Below are positions 1 through 10,475 of a DNA stretch of 64,000 bases, in pieces; the first letter of the stretch is position 1, and every line of letters begins with the position of its first letter. Source of the DNA: Rhododendron vialii (Eukaryota > Streptophyta > Magnoliopsida > Ericales > Ericaceae); contig NC_080558.1 in the NCBI RefSeq assembly GCF_030253575.1, positions 19,808,611 to 19,872,610 of the forward strand. Direction: 5' to 3'. Under the pieces are notes generated by a model. It saw only the letters and a list, made by a program, of their open reading frames with translations, had not been told where the DNA came from and made no database searches. Both the position numbers and the translations under genes were made by a program.

Positions 1-399
1 GATTTCTTTCTCTGTTCGGCTGTCTCATCGCCGAACAGACTGTCTGGACCAATCACTTCACATGTAACTGGTTCTTTATCAATTATTTGGATCATTGCCT
101 TGCATGATGACTGTCCCGTCATCCCTCGTATCACGTGCTTGGTTCTTACTTCATCTGTTTGGCTGTATCATAACCGAGCAGTCTGCTTGGACCAGCTACT
201 TCACATGTAACTTGGTCCAATGTAATCGGAATGTCTCTAACTGCCGAACAGTCAGTTTATAGCCATGACTTCTCATATCATTGGCCCTTATCGCTGTTTA
301 ATGCACTGACCGGCGATCAGTCATGTTCAATTTCTCACGTGTGCTTATACACCACGTGTTCGGCAACTAGATGTACCTGTTTGGGAATACCTCCCTACA
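1..399 (-). repeat. 3' LTR (partial) of the Tat element
   Basis: This stretch is almost identical to about 14147-14545. It ends in GGGAATACCTCCCTACA, the same terminus as the complete LTR. The start is cut by the window edge. The few differences from the other LTR (for example gttcggctg here against gttcgactg there) show the element is not brand new. It contains inverted pairs of CTGTTCGGC and GCCGAACAG at 12-20 and 30-38. Confidence 0.9.
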
Positions 400-977
400 A
401 TTGCTCCCTAGCTTCACTTATTTACCACTATTCGGGGGTAATATATGAAGCTTAGAAACAAAATTTCGCTAGACCAGATCCTTCTGATCCCGTGCAGTCA
501 TAATTTTAATATTCATTTGATGCTTTGGCGCCTTTGCCTTCGTACCATCTCGAGGCAATGATTCCACGTGGCGCATCTCGTACGCCTTACATTAAATGTG
601 AACTGACGCTTTGTCTAAACGACGTCAATACGTCGTTAGTCGTATCCCTTTATCCTGTTACTTTTTAAGTAATAGTGCGAGACGAGACGTTTCGTCTCCG
701 TCTCTGGCGCTTAAACCCCTCAAAAGGGTTTTTTCTTGCTTTTCCAACCTAAGTTTCAAATACTTCGTTTCTCTCTCTAAAACCAGACGAAAATCATCTA
801 CCTCTGATCCGCCATCGCTGTCATCTACATTTCGATTGCATCTCAGGTAACAACTGCAATAGTCTCGTAAGACTTCTAATTCTCACCCCTTCTTGCATCT
901 TGTTCTGAGATTTCATCTCTTAGGGTTTTGATTGCACCCAGTTTTCCTGATTTGTCCCACCCTCTTCTTTCATTTCC
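400..977 (+). other. Leader region between 3' LTR and the antisense ORF
   Basis: I see no convincing coding sequence here apart from short ORFs of no recognisable family. In element orientation this segment should hold the polypurine tract next to the 3' LTR; the minus-strand purine run TAGGGAGCA at about 402-411 is a weak candidate. In antisense orientation it would be the promoter and 5' leader of the ORF starting at 978. Confidence 0.4.
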
Positions 978-3884
978 ATGGCGGATGATAGTGAAAACCT
1001 TCCAAAACCCAGTAAGTTTAGAAAACTCTGTGAAACCCCAACTGCCATGGCGGCATTTAGGACTGAGTATAACGTCCCTGAGAACGTGGGGCTCGAACTC
1101 GTCCCTTTAGGTGCAGACAGAGATGGCGGTTCATGGGATAGGATGTGTATCCCAATTGTAGCCATTGTCGAAGGCGAAGTTCGTTTTCCCCTACACCCAT
1201 TACTCCGTTAAATCCTAAACTGGTATCGAATCACGCCAATGCAGGTTTCGACCAATTTCTTTAGGTTAGTGATGGGAGTAGTAGCCCTTAATAGGATCTT
1301 GGGGACCCAACTGAGAATTTGGGACATCCAGTGGTGGTATAGCATTGTGCTAAACCCCGAATATAACACATATTATTTCAAAGTTAGGAAAGCAGACAAG
1401 CGTCTCGTGCTCAATTTGCTAGACTCTGCTCGTGACCACGAGGTTGATTTCCTCTACGTAACGGGAGCGTTCGAGCCAATAGGGGAGGACAGCCAGGTGG
1501 TGGGTTTGCACTGCCCCCACATATGGGGTTACCCACGTACGCTCCTAATTTCGCTTTGTAATTCTCGTTTACTTTCTTCTCATAGCCTTTCTTTATGTCT
1601 AATTGTAACTTTGAATTTTGCTCTTGCAGCTGAAAATGCGAATAGGCGGCCTAGACAAGAGCCGAGCTACGTCCGGATAGCGGACATCAACAAAATTTTA
1701 AAATACACAGGTGAACCTAGTACCCGAACAGCAGGTCGGGGTCGAGACGCTGACGTACTGCTAGGATACGACCCTTCGTACATGGGGAGTTATCGATAGG
1801 AGACTTGCCCATCCTAGTACCAGTGCGGCCTCTACTTCTACTGCTCCCCAGCCGAGGAACTCGAGACTCTCATCTTGTGTTACTGTTGCTGGTCAACCAG
1901 GTGAAGTTCCTGTTTCAGAAGGCGTCCCATTACCCCACTTGAGACTCCGAAGACCCTCTCAAAGACAGGTCGTTTCTCGTCATCAACCCGAACAGCCAGT
2001 ATTGAATCGCGACACCAGCCAATCAACTTCTTCTGGATAATCTCCTTCTCCTCCACACTCAGCAAGTATGTCTCGTCAACCATTAAATTTAAGTTCTCTG
2101 CTTACCATTCCAGCCAGAGGGCGTGGTGCTGGCCGGGCTCCTCTACTGGGCTTACTCCCCTACCACCCCATCGTACCAAGGGTGGTTCTGCTCGGTCTTC
2201 CTCTTCTTCTCGTGAAGTGGACACTACTGTAGAGGCTAGTGACGTACATAAGGACAAACGGCCTAGGTTTGAAGACCCAACTGGCACTGCTTCTCAAGTA
2301 GACACTGAGACTCATCACCCTTCTTCACCAATTACCCAAAACCTTCCCCAGACGTGGACTCCTCCATTTACTCGGGGAGACCGTCCCGTTCACGTTGGGG
2401 ACAGTGCTAGTTCATCTGAAACAGCACTTGCCCTAGCTCAAGGGTTGCTGCTTCGAGTTGACATGCAGAAAGAATCTGGATCTGCTCCTGACCGTCTTGT
2501 AGCCACTGGTCTCGTCAGTGGTATTAAGGTGAGTTAGTGTTTTTCTCACAAATTCTAGGCTTTGACCCCCTTTCCTGTGGAATTTGTAGATCTAAACTAT
2601 TATCGTTTCTCAGTTCATTCAAAAGATGGTCACACTGGGCCAAAAATATCAAGAGGCTGATACTGAAAGAATCAAGCTGATGAATGACAACACTCGGTTG
2701 CTTTGGACAATCTCTAGGTTGGAAAAGGAAAGAGACAAAGCCAAGTCTGACTTCGATGGAGTTAAAGGCAAACTCGAAATTGCCGAAGAGGGCCTCAACC
2801 AGGCTTTGTCAGAAATTGACAGTACCAAGAAAGCCGCTTATGAAGAAGGGTATCAGAAGGGGTTCGATGCTACAACTGCTAGCTATGTCGAACAGATGCC
2901 TGCTATTCAAGATCAAATCTGGATCGCATGCTGGGAGGCATGTTTGACAAAGGCTGGAATTGCTGATGACTCTCCTCTCTGGGTTGAGAATGACTTGCCA
3001 AGCACTCGTCTTCAAAACGTTCAAGATCCAGCCGGGCATCCAGAGGACGATATTGAACAGCAGATTGAAGAATTTGCTAATGCTGATGAAGAGACACCCA
3101 TCGATGTGCACCCTACTCAATCTCCTGCTCGGGGTTTATCCCTTGAGCCCATTAACTTGGAGGAGAATGCAGTCGAAGATGGTGCCGATACTATAATGCC
3201 CCAAATTTTGGGTACGTTAAAAAGACAATTTCATTGATAAAACCAAATGGAGTCTGGCTCATTATTACATCATAACTCTCACAAGAGTTCAATATTTACA
3301 CAAATGAAGAAAGTTCTAGGGTTCCTAACTACAGCTCCACCTATCCTCCATCCTAGCCAGCTCCTCAGCTCCTCAGCTTCCAAGGTGTACTGCTCACCTT
3401 GATCATCTACAAAGTCTGACACATTATACCAGCGTTGCCACCGATATAATATGTCAGGGTCACCAAAAAGGTAACACCGTGAGCTACAAAAGCTCAGCAG
3501 AACAATCCCATACCCGCTAACCCATAACTTACAAACAACAGGTTATAATAAAATATCGATTTCCACATGATACGTGCATACAGCTAACAATGACACATCC
3601 ACATTCGTTAATCAACTATCGTTGGTGTCCAAGATTTTAGAGTTTCTCCTACACGACTCATCGTAGACCGTGTCAACATTTTCACATACCAATCCATCTT
3701 TCAAAATCATTTGTTTAACACACCCAACCTCGGTTCCGCCGTTCCGGGTTCCCGAGTATGCTCACAATGGTTCCGCCGTTCCTGGGTTCCCATTGGCACA
3801 CAAAACTTGCATTGGCTCCTCTCCGCGGATAACCAAGCCATATTACCAATGAGGCTACCACGTCCGGCCGCATTGGCAATCTTC

Positions 3885-4100
3885 ACAATGGGCTACCAAG
3901 TTCGACCACATTACGAGTTTTCATACAAACAACGGGCTACCAAGTCTGGCCACATTACGAGTTTTCATACACACAACGGGCTATCAAGTCCGGCCACGTT
4001 GCGGTTCTCACAATCCACACGATGGGCTACCACGTCCGGCCACATCGCGGGTTTCCATACACACAATGGGCTACCAAGTCCAGCCATATTGCGGTTTCGA
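3885..4100 (+). repeat. Minisatellite of about 55 bp, five imperfect units, within the solo LTR
   Basis: The block GGGCTACCAAGTCYGGCCAC recurs about every 50-57 bp, each time followed by an ATTACGAG- or GCGG-type tail and a cata-caca stretch. Inverted or diverged versions occur in the related LTRs near 19975 and 48235, so the array belongs to the LTR family. Confidence 0.75.
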
Positions 4101-4261
4101 AACACATCTCATCATTATCCACACCCTAGGTGTCATGTTTCTACTTTCCCGATTTTTGTATCTCGTATTCATGCATAGACTCCGCGGTAGGACAAAAGTA
4201 AGCATGAAACATTCTAACAAGATCATCCAACTCAATACTACTTATCATACTCAATCACCAC

Positions 4262-4375
4262 TTAGAGCATAACGCCACATGTACGGACGCCCTTGGAGTG
4301 TATCACTTATGCTTTATTCAAAGCACAACGCCACATGTACGGACGCCTTTGGAGTGAAATCACTTATGCTTTATC
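4262..4375 (+). repeat. Two-unit tandem repeat of about 57 bp
   Basis: Two neighbouring copies of a unit containing AACGCCACATGTACGGACGC and CACTTATGCTTTAT. The word CACATGTACGGACG resembles the paired words found elsewhere in this LTR family; a single diverged inverted version is at about 19670-19725. Confidence 0.6.
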
Positions 4376-4884
4376 ACACCACGAGTAATACAAGCAATTC
4401 ATATATGCATGCTCATAATCATCTTTAAAGATCAAAATACGAATACTTGGATTCACATGGTAAATAACCTACGTATTCATCGAGTAAATATGGTACCTAC
4501 ATTATACTTAGGAATAGGGATAAGGAATTCCTACTTTATACTTGGGGTGGACGATAAGAAGATTCTACTTATACATTGAGTTAGTGGACAAGGGACTCTA
4601 CCTTACTTCTTGGCGGTAGGGTGGCTACGGAAAGTACGTTGGTGGTCGGACGGAGTAACTTCCTACGGTATGCCTTCGGGAGCTTCGAAAAAGAATGGTT
4701 TCTCTCGAAACTTCTTCTTGACTAACACTACTCTACTTTATAGATCGAGAGGGTGGTCGAGTGGCGGTTTAGTGGCGGCTTAGGTTGAGTTTCTTGAAGA
4801 ACTCAAGAAAAACTAAAGAACATGAAGAACAAGGAAAGAACAAAGGATTTCTAGAGAGAGAAGTTGTAGAATGGGAGGTGTGAG

Positions 4885-5596
4885 TTGAATGCTTAGAATG
4901 GCTTGCTATTTATAGAAATTTTTTTGGCTCCCTCTCCCTCTCTAATGGCCGGCCCCTCTCTCTCTATATCTCCCATGGATTTGCTTCATTAAGTCATCAA
5001 ATCACCTCACATGTCAAGCCATGCCTTGTCCAATCATATCCTAGGTGTAAGGCTATAGAATCAAGTAAGATCTTAGGCTTTTTAGGTAATTATAATCTAG
5101 GTTTACCTTGTAGTCAAAATTTTAGGCAAATAAAGGCTAGGATAATGGCCCATCATAGGTTGTCATTAGGCAAAATAGACTTAGGCCTAATAAGGTAGCT
5201 TGCATGGCTAGGTTAGTCCTTGGATTGGACTATGGAAGATTTGAATGCTTAGAATGGCTTGCTATTTATAGAAATTTTTTTGGCTCCCTCTCCCTCTCTA
5301 ATGGCCGGCCCCTCTCTCTCTATATCTCCCATGGATTTGCTTCATTAAGTCATCAAATCACCTCACATGTCAAGCCATGCCTTGTCCAATCATATCCTAG
5401 GTGTAAGGCTATAGAATCAAGTAAGATCTTAGGCTTTTTAGGTAATTATAATCTAGGTTTACCTTGTAGTCAAAATTTTAGGCAAATAAAGGCTAGGATA
5501 ATGGCCCATCATAGGTTGTCATTAGGCAAAATAGACTTAGGCCTAATAAGGTAGCTTGCATGGCTAGGTTAGTCCTTGGATTGGACTATGGAAGAT
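4885..5596 (+). repeat. Perfect tandem duplication of 356 bp inside the solo LTR
   Basis: Bases 4885-5240 and 5241-5596 read as identical by eye, starting TTGAATGCTTAGAATGG and ending GGACTATGGAAGAT. The duplication is specific to this copy: the related LTR at 47496-50381 has a single version of the segment (around 48930-49110). An ORF of 116 codons spanning the junction is a by-product of the duplication and has no recognisable family. Confidence 0.9.
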
Positions 5597-5746
5597 TTGT
5601 TGGAAACAAGGAGACAATGGTACAAGATTTGGTTTTAAACAATTGAAAGATGTACAAAAGAGGACAATGGGGTTTAAGATTTGGCTAGGAAGAATATTTC
5701 CCAACGATTTTGGTAGTACATTGGAAGATCAAGGTACACATCAAAA

Positions 5747-5793
<47 letters not shown>
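5747..5793. repeat. (CT)n microsatellite
   Basis: A nearly pure CT run within the solo LTR. The related LTR copy has an interrupted CT-rich stretch at about 49258-49370, so the tract is an old part of the family that has expanded and been purified here. Confidence 0.9.
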
Positions 5794-5794
<1 letters not shown>

Positions 5795-6139
5795 CTAGTA
5801 CACTACATACATATATATGCATGCAATATATAAAAGTACAAAGTACAAGATTCACAAAATCAAATACCCAATAAAGAATTACAATTTAGGCACATGCTGG
5901 TTTAAACTAATAAACTAGTGTACTAATGTACTCTAGGAAGATCAACTCTCCAATAAATAAATCCAATTGGGTACAAAACCCTAATATAAAATAATAAAAA
6001 AGTACTTAGGAGAATCTTAGGCCTTAAAGGCTACTAAGTACTTTAATAATAAAATATTATGTACTTTATCACATGGGCAATTTAGGAAAATGACTAGTTT
6101 AATAAGCCCATGTACTAGTTGAAAGTATAACTCTTTTAT

Positions 6140-6627
6140 CCAATGGATAATAAATTCTCTAACATTTATTGTCCAATGGACAATAGCTACTAGGAAACTT
6201 TTATAATAAGATAATCAAAGTTGTCCTTTTTAAAGCATGTGACAAAAGCCCTATATTTAAATATAGGTATGGTACCAAGTACTCCAATTAAATAAAAGGT
6301 TAGGATTCTCCCCATTAGTTTATAATAGAGTACAAGTACTAGGAAATCTAGAGTTTAGATATACCCCAATATTTTAATGCATAAAATCACATGGGAAATC
6401 CATACTTGATTATTTAATTAAAACTTTGTACCTTGTTGGAAGATTGGGCTATTACCCAATGGATAATAGTTTCCCTTGCGGGTAAGGACCAATGGATAAA
6501 AGAAGTACAAGTACTTTTTATCTTAAAATAAGATTTTGAAAGACTACATGTACTTTTAGTCAAATATAATAATGAAAAACTTAGTGTCCAATGGACAAAG
6601 ATTACGTTAACCACTATGGACCAATGG
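6140..6627. promoter_or_regulatory. Three pairs of CCAATGG palindromic words, 33 bp apart
   Basis: CCAATGG lies in near-palindromes such as TATCCAATGGATA and TGTCCAATGGACA. Starts are 6140 and 6173, 6456 and 6489, 6588 and 6621: each pair is exactly 33 bp apart. The related LTR at 47496-50381 has the same three pairs, also 33 bp apart. The regular spacing (about three helical turns) suggests protein binding sites. Function is inferred, not shown. Confidence 0.6.
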
Positions 6628-7109
6628 GTAAAGGCAAAAGGTTCAAAAGGTCCAAAAGGCTCATCTAGTAACTAGGTGAGTTGGTTGCTCGGTTCCTCCA
6701 ACTAGTCGGTTGGAAACTAACTAACTTGGTCAAGTAGGGTTTCTAGTCGAGACCAAAATCTAACTACGACGAAAATTAATAAGAAATCATATAGCCACTC
6801 AAGAGAAAATAAGTGATTCAAATAAAATTCAAATATTTAACAAAATTTTTATTGACCAAAATTCAGGGGCATTACAGATACTGAGATCAACACTAACGTT
6901 CCAGAGGTCCAGAATGTGGACTGATTTGGTAAGTATATGAACTGTTTGATTTTGGTTGCTGGTCCTGCGTGACCGTAAGCTTATTTTGGCCTTTGTGAGG
7001 CACCAGAACTATCAATATTTTGTTAACACAGGTATTCGGCCCTTCGTGACATAGTTATACATTTGCTCGGCTCCCCTCGTTTTTGCATGTGTTCGGATGC
7101 AAATTAGTT

Positions 7110-7690
7110 TAATCTAAGTATTTCGTACTTTGATCGTTTTAATCATATGTTTTGCTTGTTTGCATAAGTGTTTCGTACTTTAGCAAATCCTACAAACATG
7201 ATTTCTTGTACTAAATCTAAGTGTCACGTGCTTAAAAACTTTCTAAGTTTCTTGTATTCCGAATGAACTTTTGTGAACGTACAAATACTCATATTTGTAC
7301 GTTCTATAAGTGTTCAAGCATGCTATCGTACGTGAATACCTCTAAGTTTCTCGTACTTAATCCCTATTTAAGTTTCTCGTACTTAAATAGTTATGGCTAA
7401 CATATACTCGTTATGCTTTTAAGCCAAGCCAATTGTTCTATACAAGTAATTCATATGTTTTAAGTGTCTCGTACTTAAAAATATGTTAAGTTTCACGTAC
7501 TTAAAATAGTTGCAACAGACTGTTTACAAACAATCATACAAGTGTTTCTTAAGTTTCACGTACTTAAGAACAGACATACAAGTGTTTTCATACTTGTTAT
7601 AACTTTTAAGTGTCACGTACTTAAAAAAGACGTACAAGTGTATTCATACTTGTTATAACTTTTAAGTGTCACGTACTTAAATGTATACCC
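7110..7690. repeat. Array of short TAAGTKTCWCGTACTTAA-type motifs between convergent ORFs
   Basis: About eleven copies of an imperfectly palindromic 18-bp word (for example TAAGTGTCACGTACTTAA) lie between the 3' end of the antisense ORF (6924) and the 3' end of pol (7922). Well-conserved copies start near 7343, 7369, 7461, 7487, 7550, 7607 and 7663. Two pairs are 26 bp apart and the last copies about 56 bp apart. The words end in TAAGT and ACTTA, which are inverted repeats. No coding is visible here. Confidence 0.7.
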
Positions 7691-7921
7691 TGCTCCCCAA
7701 TACGAATGAGTGAAACTAATCTCGTAGTTCGTATTTTTCAAACAAATACCAAGAACACAACAGTTATACTAAAAAGTGACTTTATTCATAATCTGTAAAA
7801 CTCAAGAGGGCGTTATTCGTACCCCTTGCAACTAGAATAATCAAAACTAGAACAAGGGAATTATATTCGTAATTCCCACACAAGTACGTAGTGCAAATCT
7901 AAAACAGAACTTAATGCTTCT

Positions 7922-10475
7922 TTAAACAAAGAATTTTCGTAGATTATGGACATTCCAAGGCCTCGGAAGTGGATTACCATCCAAATCTGCCAATTTGTAG
8001 GCCCCTATACCTACAATCCCGGTTACTCGATAAGGGCCTTTCTAATTGGCCCCCAATTTGCCTTCATTGGCCACCTTGGTGTTGCCGAGCACTTTCCGTA
8101 GCAATAGGTCCCCAACACCAAATTCTCGAGGGTGAACGTGTTTATTATAGCTTTTCATCAGCTGTTCTTGGTAAGAAGCCAAATGGATCAAGGCCTTTTC
8201 TCTCCTCTCCTCGGTGAGATCAAGCTCGATTTCAAGGGCCCTGTCATTGCCTCCACTTTCAACCAAAACGGTCCTGTTGGTCGGCAGACCAACTTCCAGA
8301 GGTATAACAGCCTCTGTTCCATATGCCAATGAATATGGGGTCTCTCCCGTAGACCTCCTAGGCGTTGTTCGGTGAGCCCATAAAACTAACGGTAACTCGT
8401 CTGGCTATTTCCCTTTGGCTTTGTCCAGCCTTTTCTTAATTCCATCAAGGATAGTTTTGTTAGACGCCTCTGCCTGCCCATTACTCTGAGGGTAGGCTGG
8501 GGTGGAATAATAATTTCGTATTCCATACTGGACACAAAAAGCCTTGAATTTCTTTTGAAATTGGGATCCATTGTCTGTTACCAATGAGTAGGGGACCCCA
8601 AAGTGAGTGATAATGCTTTTCCACACGAACCTTTCTATCATGGGTTCAGTGATTTTGGCCAGTGGTTCTGCCTCAATCCACTTAGTAAAATAGTCAGTTG
8701 CCACAGGCAGGAATTTTCTATTCCCAGTTGCTTTGTGTAGTGGACCCACGATATCCATCCCCCATTGAGCAAATGGCCAGGGACTTGTCAAAGGCACCAG
8801 ATCCTCGGCGGGTGTTCGAATCATTGGTGAGAATTTTTGACACTTCTCACAAATCTTTACATACACCTTTGCATCTTCTTGCATGTGTGGCCACCAGTAG
8901 CCTTGGGTAATTGCTCGGTGGGCAATGGACCTACCTCCAGCATGGCTCCCACATGTTCCTTCGTGGATTTCATGAAGAAACCTTTGTACCATCTCAGGAT
9001 GTACGCATAGCAAATATGAGCCTGTAAAGGATTTCCTGTATAACTTACCCTCTGGGGACAGCCAAAACCTAGCAGATTTGATCCTTATCTTGTGAGCCTC
9101 CTTTTTGTCAGAAGGGAGTATCTCGTCTCGTAAGAACTCCATGATTGGGTCCATCTGACTTGGTCCTTGGTTCACGTCCAAGACCAAGTCTACATTCCTC
9201 CCAATGCTCGGCTCATTCAGATATTCTACTGCTACCTTCCTTTTGAACTCAGTTGGTACAGCTGCAGCCAACCAAGCTAATGAATCTGCATGAGTATTTT
9301 GTCCAGAACTTATCTGTTCAATATATACACTTTCGAAGGTATCAAGCAAGTCCTTAGTTGCCTGTACATAGGCCACCATCTTTTCATTTCGAGTTTCATA
9401 TTCGCCGGACAATTGATTGACCACAAGCTGTGAATCACAATACACCCTAACCCGTTCTGCTTTTAGGGTTTTTGCACTCTTCAATCCAGCCAAAAGTGCC
9501 TCATACTCAGCTACATTATTCGATGCACTGAATCCGAGCCGAACAGATAGTTCAATCAGCATTCCTTCAGGAGGAAAAAGGACAATCCCAATTTCTGCAC
9601 CAGTATTACATGCTGATCCATCAACGAATAGCTTCCATTCCATAGGATCCTGTTCGGCTGAGGGCTGATCCTTCATGGGTGATGTCTTAATCGCCTGTTC
9701 CTTTCTCGTAGGAGGTAGGGGAGCCACCGTAGGAGAGAATTCTGCCACAAAATCTGCCAATACTTGGCCTTTGATTGCCGTGCGTGGCTGATAATCAATA
9801 TCGTACTGGCTCAATTCGACGGACCATGTCGAGATCCTTCCAGAGAAGTCTGCCTTTCGTAGCAGTGATATTAATGGAAACTCGGTATAAACCACAACCT
9901 TGTGGCTTTGGAAATAGTGTGGCAGTTTCCTGGTGGCTGTCCTAAGTGCCAGGACAAGTTTTTCTAAGGGCAGATATCTCGTCTCTGCATCCAGCAATGT
10001 CTTGCTAACATAATAAATAGAGATTTGTTTGATTCCCAAATCCCTTAACAGGACTGCACTTACTGCATGCTCGGAAACAGCTAAGTACAAAATTAAAGAC
10101 TCACCTGGCTGTGGAGTTGACAAAAGTGGGGGTTCGGCCAGGTACTTCTTCAGGTCCTGGAAGGCTTGCTCACATTCTGCTCTCCATTCAAATTCCTCCC
10201 TCTTTTTCAATAACTGAAAAAAGGGTCTGCACTTGTCACTTGACCTGCTGATGAATCTATTAAGTGCTGCAGCCATTCTAGTCAACCTTTGGACTTCCTT
10301 AGTGGTTTTGGGACTTTGTAGCTTCTGTAGGGTTGCAATTTGATCAGGGTTAGCCTCAATCCCTCTCATGGTCACCAAATGACCCAGGAACTTTCCTGAA
10401 TCAACTCCAAACGCACATTTCGAGGCGTTGAGTTTCAGTTTGTATTCCCTCAGGATCTCGAAAGCTTCTTTTAAA
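7922..10475 (-). pseudogene. pol 3' half: RNase H, archaeal-type RNase H, integrase (Tat)
   Basis: Reading on the minus strand from about 10475: connection region; Ty3 RNase H remnant (YYVSKTLLDAETRY); archaeal-type RNase H (KLFVDGSACNTG, NNVAEYEALLAGL, VYCDSQLV); integrase zinc-binding region (HEIHEGTCGSHAGG, ICEKCQK); integrase core with acidic residues at GMDIVG, VTDNGSQF and NGQAEASNK; then the C-terminal domain to a natural stop at 7922-7924. In-frame TAG codons at 8405-8407 and 8042-8044 break the integrase C-terminus; both replace a conserved tryptophan position in related integrases. It acts in reverse transcription and integration of element cDNA in living copies. The upstream RT is in another frame because of a frameshift near 10490. 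Confidence 0.88.

Larger units (their letters stand above)
3192..6876 (+). mobile_element. Solo LTR (3.7 kb) of a large-LTR Ty3-type family
   Basis: It begins TATAATGCCCC and ends GGGGCATTACA, short inverted termini close to TG...CA. It is flanked by the 5-bp duplication GATAC at 3187-3191 and 6877-6881. There is no internal retroviral coding between the ends. Two relatives with the same terminal and internal blocks occur at 19086-20659 (inverted, truncated) and 47496-50381 (solo). Inside are several tandem repeats, a CT microsatellite and paired CCAATGG words. A solo LTR normally arises when the two LTRs of a full element recombine. Confidence 0.88.
978..6924 (+). pseudogene. Antisense ORF of the Tat element: gypsy-type transposon (Transposase_28-like) domain plus coiled coil, broken
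   Basis: A spliced plus-strand gene lies antisense to gag-pol. The ATG at 978 opens a segment with WDRMCIPIV and RFPLHPLL, followed at 1239-1536 by a region typical of the putative gypsy-type transposon domain (PF04195-like). An in-frame TAA at 1209-1211 breaks it. Likely introns are 1537-1629 (gtacgc...cttgcag) and 2529-2613 (gtgagt...ctcag); joining across each keeps the frame. Residues coded at about 2620-2880 form a charged, probably coiled-coil region. A second in-frame stop lies at 1797-1799. The last coding segment is split by a solo LTR (3192-6876) with target duplication GATAC; the frame resumes at 6882 and stops at TGA 6922-6924. Such antisense ORFs are known in Tat elements, but their function is unclear. 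This copy is dead. Confidence 0.72.

Noticed and set aside
5204..5554. ORF of 116 codons
   Set aside because: Created by the tandem duplication within a solo LTR; no family, and the related LTR lacks it.
7110..7690. Considered as a CRISPR-like array
   Set aside because: Repeats are short, imperfect and unevenly spaced, lie inside a plant retrotransposon, and there are no cas genes.
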